Below are positions 34,596 to 45,923 of a stretch of DNA of 64,000 nt, piece by piece. Position numbers and translations under genes: made by a program. Each line of letters opens with the position of its first letter. The first letter of the stretch is position 1. This stretch comes from Musa acuminata AAA Group (lineage: Eukaryota > Streptophyta > Magnoliopsida > Zingiberales > Musaceae): contig NC_088355.1 in NCBI RefSeq assembly GCF_036884655.1, positions 19,784,001-19,848,000 of the forward strand, given 5' to 3'. The notes under the pieces are model-generated. The model made no database searches. It was given only the letters and a program-made list of their open reading frames with translations, and was not told the origin of the DNA.

Positions 34596-35375
34596 GTATC
34601 CACTTATCTCTTAGGACATCACATACCCATTACGGATACTGTAATTTGCAACCTCATAGGAATTGCTGAGAAAAGGAGAGGTTGTTACTTTAGAGGATAA
34701 TGGGATAAAGAATCAGTTGAGACCACTTATTTTGAAGCTTTAGGTACCAATTTTGATAATCTAAACTTATCTATCATTCCAAAAAGTTATGTATATTTAC
34801 TAACTTTCAACACCAAATTGCTTCATCACATCTTGATAAGTATTATACTTCCAAAACAATACCATCATGATGAAGTTAGCCAAATAAAATTAGGAACGAT
34901 GTATTGGATTATAAAAGGACGTGACAACTATTTTGGTTACCTGATACAACGAAACAATATTGAACTATCGAAAAAAGATATGATGCTTCCATGTGTTTGC
35001 TTGATCACTAGACTAATCTATGCACATGACATAGTCATTCCACTTGATGAAGAAATCATAAATAGAAACTTGCTAAGAAGATTAAGATGTATAGTCAAAA
35101 ATGGGACTTGGACTAGATTACTTAGAAGGATTGATCCCCACTCATCTGATCTAAAACATGAAATACTAATATTGAGGGAAAATCAATCTCCTCCTACTGG
35201 TCCCTTTGAGGCAACACCTCTAATAGAGCAAGCACCCTCCTCATCTACCAATGCCATGGGGACTCGATTGGATCAATTTGAACTACGTCAAGATCAAATC
35301 TTAATTGAGTTGTAGCAAATTCATCGACAACTTAATATGCTATTTAGACATTTTGATTTTTCACCACCTGAATAG

Positions 35376-35639
35376 CTAATGTATGCCTTTTTGTTGATGA
35401 CAAAGGGAGAGAAGTTGACGGATCCTCTTTAATGTTGTGAACTTTTAATGTTGTGATCTCTTTAATGTTGTGAACTTTTGAATGTTACCAAGCAATGATG
35501 TAATGTCAGATTCTCTTTATTGTTGTGAACTTTTGAATGATTACCATGCATTGATGCAACTTTTGGGTTATAGCTTACCACAGAGGCTAGGTCATACATG
35601 GCTATATAGATTGAATCGAACATAGCCACTGTTAGAATC
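35376..35639 (+). other. 3' non-coding region of A, start
   Basis: This holds the conserved motif CTTTTTGTTGATGACAAAGG followed by GAGAGAAG near 35390-35415, and imperfect repeats of TTTAATGTTGTGAACTTT. It is cut by E at 35640. No gene is present. Confidence 0.75.
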
Positions 35640-36770
35640 GGAGCGGCACTAAGAGGGGGGGAGGGGGGGGGGGTGAATTAGTGCAGCGGATTAAAACTTA
35701 TAAGTTTGAAAATAAATGCAAGGAGATTTCGATTTGATGGTAACTTGAGTAAAATGAGAAGATGAAAACGAAAGCTTGCTGCAGTGTAAGTAACAATTTC
35801 AGAAAGGTAAGTACTCACACATTCAAGGAACACACCAATTTAAAGTGGTTCGGTCAAATGACCTACATCCACTTGTGAAGCCTTCTTCAATAAGGCTCCC
35901 AACTTCCACTAGCAAATCACTTTGAAGGAGAAGGACAAATACCCCTCTTACAATCTTTTCCAAGTGGTTCACACTCTTATAAATTTTCAACAAAAAGGAA
36001 GTAGGTGAAAACTCAAGCAATTGAAAACAAGGCTTGCTAAAGACTTTGCTAAGGATTTAATCTCAATCTATTACTTCTCAAAAAGTTGTATTCTCTACTA
36101 AGAATTGAGGGGTATTTTTAGGCCCTAAGAGGATTCAAATTTGGGCTCCAAATTTGAATTACCTTTGGGTTTCCCGATGCTGGCGATGCCACCGCCTGTT
36201 AGTGGCGATGCCACCGCTTGTCAATGTCTGACACAGACAGTGTACTGGCGGTGTCACCATCGGACCTCTCGGGTTCTGGCCCTAACCAGGATATAGAATT
36301 ATCTCTTAATCCTAACCCTAATTACATACAAACTACACAACTGAAAACATAGTCCTAAGCAAGTTTTTAGCCGGCAAATGTCGAGTCTCCTTCCGGTGAG
36401 CTTTCCGGCGATCTTCTGACGGACTTCCGATACACCCTCGGATTTCTTCCGACGGACTCCCAGTAGGCTCCCGATCTTGTGGCGAGTTCAGCAAGTAGCC
36501 GAGCCTTCTCGGTGATCTCTGCGAACCTCCGGTGAACTCTTCGGCGGACTTCCGAAAACTATGACAAGTCCCCGATTTCTTCTTGGTTGGTTCCGGCAGC
36601 ATCTCTGATGAATCTTCGAACTCCAGAACACCCATCGAACTTGACTTCGGTAGACTTGCTTTATGTTTTTAGGCTATCATAGTTAATCCTGTATACTTAA
36701 CTCAATAATATGGATTAGATCAATTAACCCATCAATTGATTTCATCATCAAAATCTGATATTCAACAATC
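35640..36770 (-). repeat. 3' LTR of E
   Basis: On the plus strand TGTTAGAATCGGAGCGGCAC plus a G tract opens it, and GATATTCAACA closes it at 36770 (1131 bp). It is the same LTR subfamily as H. The TATA box is altered (TAAAAATA on the minus strand, near 36112-36120). Palindromes at 36176-36260. Confidence 0.9.
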
Positions 36771-37737
36771 TCCCCCTTTTTTATGATGATAATCAATTGA
36801 TGACGGAGTTAAACATAACTCCCCCTATCTATATGCCATATTATAAGAAGATAAAAACACTTGAATTTAATCTTTTTGAATTCAAGCCTAAGCCGATAAG
36901 TTCTATCCATTGAACTTATCGTTATTCTCAATAAGCATGAGCAAATACGAAACTTTGTATTTCTCATAATTTCAAGTTATGCAGATTATTTTCAAGTCGA
37001 ATGATAAAAGACAATTATCATTGCAATAAGAGATATGAACTTTCAATATGAATCTCATGATATAAATGTAAGGCATGATCAAGCAATTTAAAAACTTGCA
37101 ATATTCTCGAGTTTTGTGATGTATTTAGGACATTTACACAGGCTCTTGCAATTCAGATAAGTCATACTATCGATGCATATAATTCATATAAGACCTTTGC
37201 AATACTCAAGCTTTTGCAATTTATATAAGTCATGCTTTCACATTAGCATACAATTCATCAATCTTTTACTCATTCTTCTCACATTAATACAGTTTCTTGC
37301 AATTGATATAAGTCATGCTATCGATGCATATAAGACATTTGCATTAACACAAGCTTTTGTAAGTCATATAAGTCATGCTATCACATTGGCATATAATTCA
37401 TCAATCTTTTACTCATTCTTCTCCCCCTTTGTCATCAACAAAAAGGAGATGAGATTTTTAAGTATACAATTTGTGACTGAAAATTCACCAGGAAGATTGA
37501 TCATTCAGCATTCATAATATTATACAAAATTCAGCTTATTAAACAGAATCCAAAATTCATCTTAATAGAAAGAAATCAGCATTCATTCAAAATTCATCAT
37601 ATTTGAAAAATTCAGCATTAATTTAAAATAGCATGGCTTTCATACAAAAGAAAGAAGATGGCAAAACTTTAACTTGGCATTAAGAGTAATCATACAGGGA
37701 TCGCATGTCAAGGTAACAGAATAAGAAGGCATATCGA
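36771..37737 (-). other. Polypurine tract and 3' non-coding region of E
   Basis: The minus-strand tract AAAAAGGGGGAGAT (complement of about 36770-36783) borders the LTR. Pairing arms lie at 36732-36755 and 36783-36803. A second tract next to TTGTTGATGACAAAGGGGGA is at about 37421-37446. Between them is AT-rich DNA with repeated TTATATAAGTCATGCTATC-like words. No gene. Confidence 0.8.
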
Positions 37738-38863
37738 TTAATCCTTAGAAGGAAATCTATAGTTCTTATACATGACATCTATTTTTTGATTCATTTGTTG
37801 TAGTTCCTTCAAAATTTCTATTTACTGAATTTGAATTTGCTCTTGCTATGATTTGAGTTGTTCTTGTTGTGATTTGATCTGATGTAATTCTGCCACAATG
37901 AGTTCTTCAGAAGATGAAGCAGGAGCTGAAGGTGCTGCACCAAAGGGACTAGGAGGAGGAGATTCATTTCCCCTAAAAATTAGTGTTTCGGGGTGTTCTA
38001 CTGATGGGGGAATTGGATCAGTCCTTCTAGGTTGCCTAACCCATATACCATTGCTAAATATGCACCTTAGTCTTTTCAGTAGATTTCTATTAATGGTGTT
38101 ATATCGATCAACTTGAATTATTTCTTCATCAGGCGAGACACAAATATCATGGGCAAGTATTAATTGAGTGATTAACCCCCCATATGGTAACATAGTGTCT
38201 TTAGCTATTATATCCTGCATGTGTTGTCGGATTAAGTATCCAAAATAATTATATTGTCTGGTTATAATCCAATACATGGTGCTTAGCTCTATTTGACTTA
38301 TTTCATCAAGATGAAATTGCTTGGGAAGTAGTATGCTAGTCATAATGTGATGAAGAATTTTAGAGTTAAAAGAGTAGTAAGTGCTCGCAACTTTTGGGTA
38401 TCATGCCTAGGTTCGGATTTTCAAAAATAGTATCTAAGACTTCGGAGTAAGTTGCTCCGATTACATTGACATCCCATTTATTTCTAAAGTAACATCCCCT
38501 ATCCTTTTCAGTAATTCCAATTAGTTCACAAATAGTACTATCAAATATTTAAATTTATGTTCCTAAAAGGTAGGTACTTAGGCTATCGTTGTCCACACAT
38601 AAGTTTGCATAAAATAGCCTAACTAATCTAGGAGAAATTAGTTCATTGATTTGTAGAAGAGGTAAGGCATCTAAATGTGCAAACCATCTAATGGGTTCTA
38701 AGTTTCTAAGTTCATTTAGATCAACATGTTTGCCCTTATATATAGTTCTTGTTTCGAAATTTGGAAATCTAAGAGCTACTTCGTTAGATCTAAAAAGGTT
38801 TTAGTCATATGAATCTCCTTCTACCCTCTTCCCTTTTGTTCTTGTTGATCTCTTAGGTGCCAT
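37738..38863 (-). pseudogene. ORF3 (env-position accessory ORF) of E
   Basis: Starts MAPKRSTRTKGKR at 38863 and ends FPSKD at 37741, TAA at 37738-37740. It has the same block order as the C, D and A copies: basic N-terminus, HVDLNELRNLE, PRLVRLFYANL, STICELIGITEKDRGCYFRN, LPKQFHLDE, and a glutamine/lysine-rich coiled-coil-like C-terminus. Stops near 38803 and 38553, with a frameshift around 38350, break it. It lies downstream of RNase H with a 560-bp spacer, the usual place for the Sirevirus env-like ORF. No transmembrane segment is seen. Confidence 0.8.
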
Positions 38864-39426
38864 TATCTAAACAAGATGATAGATCAAGAATATAAAACTT
38901 TGAAGAGTAGGCAAAATAATGAGAAGAGGAAGGAAAGATTTCAGATTTTACCTTATGGAGAATTCCTTAGAAGATAGAGAGCTTGAACCAACAAAAATCC
39001 CTCTCTTAGGCTTCTAAAGGTTAGAATGAGGGTTAGAGAGGTTTAGAGAGTATTATGGGAGTTCTTGGGAGAGTTCTCACGGGTTGGGGGCGGTTCCACC
39101 GTCGGCCCTAACTCCTTCTCTTATAAGGGAGTTCTCGGGTGGTGCCACCGCTAATCCGAGCGGTGCCACCACCTAACGACCGAACGCTCAGGCGGTGCTA
39201 CCGCTGGTTCTAGCGGTGCCACCATTAGCGTCCCAAAGGAAAAAGAAAAAATTTCTTTCCTCCCCCTTTTTGTTTTTCAAAGGTATTTGGTTCAAGATAG
39301 GATAGGATCTTGGATTGTGCTTTAAGATGTCATTTAGAATCGAAAGAGAATGAAGAAATCAAATCCACAAAAAAATAGAAAGAGGATGAAAAACTCTTCG
39401 GAAAATACATTCAATCAAGCTTATTC
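38864..39426 (-). promoter_or_regulatory. Spacer between pol and ORF3 in E
   Basis: Contains LTR-like CGGTGGCACCGCT/CGGTGCCACC palindromes (39085-39232), then a T/C-rich stretch leading to the ORF3 start. On the minus strand TTATAAGAG occurs just after the palindromes (near 39121). C and D have the same kind of module before ORF3, so a separate ORF3 promoter is plausible. No coding sequence is seen. Confidence 0.5.
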
Positions 39427-40242
39427 TCAGGGACAATTTAACATGCCTAGTTCCCTTCTAATGAAGTCAAATTGGTCTTCATCTAAGGCTTTTATAAAAA
39501 TATCTGCTAATTGATGCTTTGTGTCAATAAACTCTAGAATGACATTATTGTTAAAGATATGATCGCATATGAAATGATGCCTAACGTTGATATGCTTAGT
39601 TCTAGAGTATTGAATTGGATTTTTGGTAAGACAAATGGCACTTATATTATCACATTTTATGGGTATGTTTTTCAAGTAAATTACATAGTCTTCCAATGTA
39701 TTCTTCATCCAAACAACTTGTGCATTGCATGCATGTGCAGTAATGTATTCGGCTTCTGCCGTATATCGTGCAACTGAATTTTGTTTCTTGGAAGTCCAAG
39801 AAACAAGTGCATGTCCTAAAAATTAGCATGTTCCGAATGTGCTTTTTCTATCTATCCTGCATCCGTTAAAATCGACATCTGCATAAGCTATTAAATCGAA
39901 TTTATCATATTTCGGATACCACAATCCTAAATCGAGAGTTCTTTTAAGATATCTAAAAATTCTTTTAACACTTTTAAGATGAGATAATTTTGGATTGGAT
40001 TAAAACCTAGTGCAAAGTCCTACACTAAACATAATATCCGGTCTAGTCGCGGTGAGGTAAAGTAGACTATATATCATTCCCCTATACATTTTTTTATCAA
40101 AGTTTTCACCATTTTCATCCATATCTAATTTAGTGGAGGTACTCATAGGAGTATTTATCGCTTTTGAACCATCCATGTTAAAACGTTTTAGCAATTCTAA
40201 TATATATTTAGATTGATTAAGGAATATACCATCCCTAAGTTG

Positions 40243-41943
40243 TGTTGAATCTCAGATTTTGATGATGAAGTCAATTGTCATTTGTTATCTAATCTATATG
40301 TTGAGATAAGTGTGCAGGATTAACTACGATGAAAGTAAGATATGCAGCAGGAGTTACGCTGGAGTCAAGACAATGATCACGTTGGGAGTTTGAGAGTTCG
40401 ACGGAAGTTCGGACAGTCGTCGGAGGTTCTGCGGGAACAAATCCGAGAAGTCCATGAGCTTGCCAAAGAAGCTCATTGGAACTCGCCAAGTGGATCGTCG
40501 CAAGTCCAGGAGTTTGTCGGAAGTCCGCAGGAGCATCACCGAGGGTTCATCGGATGATCGACGGAAGTTCGTCGGAAGCTCACCGAAAGAAGCGATTGAC
40601 GCACCGGAGCAAGTTGTAGTAAATGTCTTAGGAAATATCGTAGTTAGCACAATGATTAAGTTGGAAATGGGAGGTGATCCCATTAACTTAATCTTGGGGC
40701 AATTGGGCCCCTGAAAAACCCAAATTGGGCCGAATGGATCAACCCATTCGGACCCTGATTTCTGCTAGGAGGTTGAACCGCCCAAGCCAGGTGGTGGCAC
40801 CGCCTGGGCTCAGTCTCCGAGTGAGACTGGGCGGTGCAACCACCCCTGAAAGGAGGTGGCACCGCTTGGGCTCGGTCTCCGAGCTCTGGCTAAGCGGTGC
40901 AACCGCCTCAGTCAGGCGATGGCACCGCTTGAGCTCGGTCTTTGTGCTCTGGCAGGAGGTGCAACCGCCCCTGACAGGAGGTGGCACCACCTAGAGGCTC
41001 AGTCTTCGAGCTCTACCAGGCAGTGCAACCACCTCAGTTAGGCGGTGCAACCGCCAAATCCCGAAATTCCGGGAATTGACAGTTTTGAGCTCCAAATTCA
41101 AACTAGGTTGGGACCTATAAATACCCCACCCTTTCAGCAATGAAAGGGCACCTAGAAACCACCAAAATTCTGATTTTACTTTGTGATTTTTATAGCTCAA
41201 AAGTGTTGTATGAGTTGAAAGTTCTTCTTCCTCTTTTCTTCCAAGTCCTAATATGTTAAGAGAGGAAAGGAAATTCTGTAAGGGTTGTCTCCTAAGCCCA
41301 TCAAAAGGAGTGAAACTGTAAAAGGGTGGTTGGCCTTCGCCTATTGAAGGAAGGCCTCTAGTTGACGTCGGTGACCTCGTCGGTGGAGGAAGCCAAAAGT
41401 GGAGTAGGTCAAGATTGACCGAACCACTCTAAATCTCGGTTGTATTTACTTTGAGCATCTTATCTTTGCTACAAACCTCCTTAAAAGCTTACAGCCTTAT
41501 GTGCATATACGATTCGTTTTCAAGCTTTGCACTTTCCAAATCGGCATTTAGATGTAAATCAATTTTATCGTACGATCATCATATTTCAGTTTGCATTTAC
41601 GTTTTGATTTCTATTATAACTGCAAACTGCCTTTATATCCTTGCTTTAATTGCATCTCGCTTAATTAAGTGATTTACGAATCATCATTTAGACGTAAATC
41701 AGTTTTTCCGTACGAATATCATATTTCAGTTTGCGCCTACTATCTGATTTGAACCATAACTACAAACTGCATTTATATCTTTGCTGCATCTCGCTTAATC
41801 AAAAGTTAAAGTGATTTATGAATCGGCTTTCTTACTGAAATCACTTTTATCGAACAAACGTAGTTTTTTTTAAATCATAGAAGGTTTTCCGCTGCACTAA
41901 TTCACACCCCCCCCCCCCCCTCTTAGTGCTCTTGATCCTAACA
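40243..41943 (+). repeat. 5' LTR of D
   Basis: TGTTGAATCTCAGATTTTGA to GATCCTAACA (1701 bp). Palindromic array 40765-41063, TATAAAT at 41116-41122, and a very long C tract (about 14) in the U5 hairpin near 41906-41921. Confidence 0.93.
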
Positions 41944-41945
41944 AT

Positions 41946-41957
41946 TGGTATCAGAGC
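41946..41957 (+). other. Primer-binding site of D
   Basis: TGGTATCAGAGC, two bases after the 5' LTR. Confidence 0.92.
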
Positions 41958-41992
41958 GGGGTTAACTCTCAAACGGATTAAACCCAAGAGAG

Positions 41993-42796
41993 ATGGCATA
42001 CGCCGGAAACCAAGAGGGTTATTCTATTACACGTCCACCCATGTTCAATGGGATGGACTACACCTATTGGAAGACCCGAATGAGGATCTTTCTTAGTTCT
42101 ATGGATTTTAAACTTTGGAATCTTGTCGAAAATGGATTTTCGATGTCTTCTCTTCCAATGATCAATTGGAATGAATTGGAGAAGAAAGCTTTCGCTCTTA
42201 ATGCAAAGGCTATGAATGCCTTATTTTGTGCACTTGATAAAAATGAGTTCAACCATGTTTCGGTTTGTGAAACCGCATTTGATATTTGGCACACACTCGA
42301 AGTGACTCACAAAGGCACAAGTAGAGTGAAAGAGTCAAAAATCAATCTTTTTGTTACATTCTTTCGAACTTTTCGGATGAAACCGAGTGAGACTATTGGC
42401 GGCATGTTTACCCGTTTCACGGATGTCGTCAACGGTCTAAAAGGACTCGGAAAAAGTTTTTCGGATTTTTAGCTCGTAAATAAGATTCTAAGATCCCTTC
42501 CTAAAAGTTGGGATCCTAAAGTCACTATTATTCAAGAGGCAAAAGATCTAAACAACTTCCCTCTTGAAGAACTAATCAGGTCATTAATGACCTACGAGAT
42601 GACTTTTAAAGCTCATGAAGAGCAAGAAGACATCCTTCCAAAGAATAGGAAGGATATGGCACTTAGAACTTCAGAAGACCACTTGAGAGAAAACTCAAGT
42701 GATGAGGACTATGACGATGACGTGGTACTTCTAACAAGAAAATTTAAAAAATTTATTAAAAGAAACAAGTTTAAGAATGACACAAATGTGATATAG
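41993..42796 (+). pseudogene. gag: gag of D, C-terminally truncated
   Basis: Starts MAYAGNQEGYSITRPPMFNG. The capsid region is close to C, with a frameshifted patch around FVTFFRTFRMKP and a stop from GAG to TAG at 42470-42472. The frame reopens (SLMTYEMTFKAHEEQEDI) and reaches the Lys-rich KKFIKRNKFKNDTN. It then runs into the spacer sequence shared with C and stops at 42794-42796. Both zinc fingers and the coiled coil are missing, so RNA packaging by this Gag is unlikely. Confidence 0.87.
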
Positions 42797-43418
42797 ATAC
42801 AATCCTATTGGAAACCCATGATTCTCACTTCACATATCCTCTGGATTTTCGAACCCATTGATGTCATCCGTTTGAATCCAACTATATCATGAACTTACTA
42901 AGTTTGTCATTAACTTGCAAGGCTTACCGACTTGAACAATCTGTCACAAACATGTGCACGACATTTAGAGTATGCACGTCACAAGATCTATCTTGATCCT
43001 ACAAAATTTCTTATCTTATAATGAAAATTCTTACGTAATTACGTAAGTAAAGTTGATTACTCTAAATGAAAATTCTTCATAAGTCAAAAACATTCAAATC
43101 AGATCACACTGTAGTTAGAACAAGTGCTCACTGCCTGTAGGCGGTGGCACCGCCCCCGCTGGAGGTAGCACCTCCTGCTGTCACGTGTTGCAAGCGGTTG
43201 CACTGCCCCAGCCAACGGTGCAACCGCCCGCAATTCTGCCTCCTTTTAACCCGAGCTAGGGCCGGCGGTGGAACCGACCCCAACTCACTCCCTTCCCCTC
43301 TTTACTCTTCCAAAGCTTCGCCACCTCCATTTCACCCCTCATAGCATCCCAAATACTCCTCATTTTGAAGCAAAAGATCAACAATCTCTCCTTTTATTGA
43401 AGATCTCACTAAGTAGTT
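42797..43418 (+). promoter_or_regulatory. Spacer between gag and ORF3 in D (candidate internal promoter)
   Basis: Homologous to 17660-18401 of C. It keeps the perfect 18-bp palindrome at 43030-43047, CGG/CCG palindromes at 43128-43235, CACGTG at 43182-43187 and GGGCCGGCGGTGGAACCGAC. ORF3 begins about 230 bp after the G-box. Conservation of these elements in both copies suggests a role. Confidence 0.55.
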
Positions 43419-44528
43419 ATGGGGTCTAGAAGATCCTCAAGGGACAAAGGGAAGAGGAGATTAGTGGAAGATTTTGATCTTACCATTTTCGATTCAAAAT
43501 ATCATGCTGAAAAGTTTTTCTCTTTCGAACTTAGGAGTGTCAATAAGGGAAAACATGTAGATTTAAATGAACTAAGAGACTTAGAGACAATCCAATGGTT
43601 TGCAAACTTAGATCTACTCCCTATTTTACAAATTAGTGAACCTATATATCCAAGACTTGTTAGATTGTTTTACAACAATATACAAGTAGATGAAGAAGAA
43701 AGAATGTCTACCTATCTCTTAGGACAACACATCTCCATTACGGATAAATTCATTTGCAACATGATAGGCATTCCCCTAAAAAATAGAGAACTTTACTTTA
43801 GAGGATCATGGGATGATGAAACTGTTGGGACAACATATGTTGAAGCCTTAGGAATAATTTTCGCCAATCCCAACTTAGCATTTGTTCCTAAAAGTTGTGA
43901 ACATCTACTACCACTAAACACTAAGGTACTTCATCATATCCTAACTAGCATCATTCTCCCTAAACAATACCATCATGATGAATTAAGCCAATTAGAATTA
44001 GGAACTATGTATTGGATTATGAAAGGACATGACATCTGTCTTGGTTATCTTATCCAGCAAAACATGTTAGAACTATATAAGAAAGACATGATGCTTCCAT
44101 ATGGTGGTATAATCACTAGAATACTGAAAGCCTATGATATTCCAATACCCCCGGAAGAAGAAGTAATAAAAGTAGATAGGTTTAGCATAATAAATAAAAA
44201 TCTACTTCACCGATTAAGATGTGTTTATAGAAACGGTAACTGGGTTAGAATGCCTAGAAGAACCGATCCCCCTCAACCTAAACCAGAACCAGAAACACCA
44301 GTCTTTAGGGGTACTCAATCTCCTCCGATCTGTCCCTTTGAGGAAACACATTCATTTGAGCAAACTACTACATCATCTGTCGAAGATATTGGGATTCGGA
44401 AGGACTGATTTGAACAAAGACAAGAACGGCTTGAACATCGACAAGATCAAATCCTATCTGAGCTGCAGCAAATTCATCGACAATTTGACTCTTTATTTAG
44501 GCACTTTAATTTTCTACCCCCTGAATGA
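43419..44528 (+). pseudogene. ORF3 of D, near-complete
   Basis: This is the best preserved copy: an open frame of 329 codons from MGSRRSSRDKGKRR, then a single in-frame TGA at 44406-44408 (after GIRKD). The same frame continues through FEQRQERLEHRQDQI to PPE and TGA at 44526-44528, giving about 369 codons apart from that stop. Features: basic N-terminus (residues 3-14), conserved central domain (about 70-270), a Pro-rich linker (about 285-320) and a heptad-like Gln/Glu/Arg C-terminus. There is no signal peptide or membrane segment. Function unknown. Confidence 0.85.
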
Positions 44529-44832
44529 GCTTGTATGTAAACACAATCACCTATTGTTATTGTAAACTCTTTATGTTACTTACCATGATGCCCTTTGCCT
44601 TAATCCTTGATATAGTTACCTGATTTATTTATTTGTGAGCATATGCAAAGTTACAAACATCTCTCATTGTTTAATTTCGTTATTCATTGTCGGATTTTAC
44701 ATTGAAACTAAATGTTTTTATAACTACTTTGAAAACTTTGTTCCTTGGTTTCCATGATAAATATGATTTGAGTAAATGATATACAAATGCAGTTGATGAG
44801 TCATGACATTGTCATGATATTATTATTGCCAT

Positions 44833-44928
44833 AACACTAAACATCAACTAGCTTATATTTTTACAAAACCTCTAAGTGAAGAACAATTTGATTTCATAAG
44901 AAGAGAATTAGGAATGTTGATGTGTCTA
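44833..44928 (+). pseudogene. Isolated RNase H C-terminal tail in D
   Basis: Encodes NTKHQLAYIFTKPLSEEQFD and then IRRELGMLMCL, the end of a Copia RNase H, downstream of ORF3. It includes two residues (HQ) that the C copy has lost, so neither copy derives directly from the other. Confidence 0.85.
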
Positions 44929-45923
44929 AATACATAAACTTATTGAAATTATTTTTCTGACTTTATTGATTGCTTGATCAATTTCACTTAATTGCTATGA
45001 TGATTTTACACAATTACATGTTAGAAATTGAGTGTATGAATATAAAAATTTCCATGATGATAAGAATGTTTTGTCTACATGATTGTATTTGAAAATCTAT
45101 AGCATAGTCTTGTCCGAATGCATGAAAGTGTTAATTTCATTTTCGGATTCGCTTAACAATTGGATTTTCTCATACTCATATGAAAAATATTTTTCTGAAA
45201 TGGATTTGATGAAATGATTCCTGCTTATAAATTCCATTTTGAAATATGGATGATAGTGTTTTTACTTGCAAAGATTTGTTTCACATACATATCTTGATCC
45301 TTGTGAAAATGAAGCTAGATTTAATCTCTCATCAATTTTAACTTCATTTAAAGTAAACTCACAGATAGATGGTGGAGATGCGGGGTAAAAACAGAATTGA
45401 TATCTCCATGTCATGGTTGCATAATTGACTCACTATTGAAAATGACATGAACCTAGTAAAGGCATCACACTTATGCTCAAAATTCGCTTATATTGTTCTC
45501 TTGGTATCACAATTACCATGCTTTTTGTTGATGACAAAGGGGGAGAAATATATGAGTATTAATGTCATGCTTGCATCACCAAGAGATATATGAATTGCTA
45601 TGATTGCTATAATTTGCATTATGCCTTATTTGTATCATGTCAAGATATTAAACAAAAAAATCTTACTATTACCATCATTCAAACTTTTTATGTAAAATTT
45701 GAAAATGAATGTCAAGCCTTGACATCATCTTCAGAGAGATACATCATGATGGGAATCTTGATGGGAGTATTGATAAGTTTAAATGATTTTAACTTATCAA
45801 TATGTCTCTTGAATTCAAAGGTTTTGAATTCAAGAATGACTTATCTCAAGTATGGCATATAGATAGGGGGAGTTAAGGTTAACTCCATTATCAATTGATT
45901 GTCATCATCAAAAAGAGGGAGAT
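44929..45923 (+). other. 3' non-coding region and polypurine tracts of D
   Basis: AT-rich, no gene. Motif CTTTTTGTTGATGACAAAGG(GGGAG) at about 45521-45545, inverted repeat GGAGTTAAGGTTAACTCC near 45869-45886, 3' tract AAAAAGAGGGAGA (one G to A) before the LTR, and pairing arms 45889-45913 and 45938-45957. Confidence 0.8.

Larger units (their letters stand above)
23324..35375 (+). pseudogene. ORF3 of element A, split by element F
   Basis: The 5' part (23324-23511) starts MTSRRSSRDKRKRR, has an early stop after DENL, and continues in another frame with LPILQIS and PRPVRLFYNN. Element F begins at 23512. The 3' part resumes at 34596 (STYLLGHHIPITDTVICNLI), runs through LHHILISIILPKQYHHDEVS, and ends with a coiled-coil-like FELRQDQILIEL and PPE before TAG at 35373-35375. 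A stop lies inside the YFRG-stop-WD region near 34700 and another at 35313-35315. No clear target duplication was found for F here. Bases 23138-23323 before the ATG show nothing recognisable beyond a T/C-rich leader. Confidence 0.8.
782..35639 (+). mobile_element. Element A: Sirevirus-like Copia retrotransposon (gag-pol-ORF3), right end outside window
   Basis: Element A is inferred by joining plus-strand pieces that fit each other across later insertions: LTR 782-4043, gag 4094-5174 and 10890-11403, pol 11404-13316, ORF3 at 23324-23511 and 34596-35375, then 3' non-coding DNA to 35639. Each junction coincides with an LTR end of a nested element, and the coding pieces on either side match adjoining parts of one protein. 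The end of RT, the RNase H and part of the spacer before ORF3 are missing next to fragment R. The element resumes beyond 64000, after E. All ORFs are broken, so A is an old inactive copy. That ORF3 belongs to the same element as gag-pol is inference. Confidence 0.75.
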
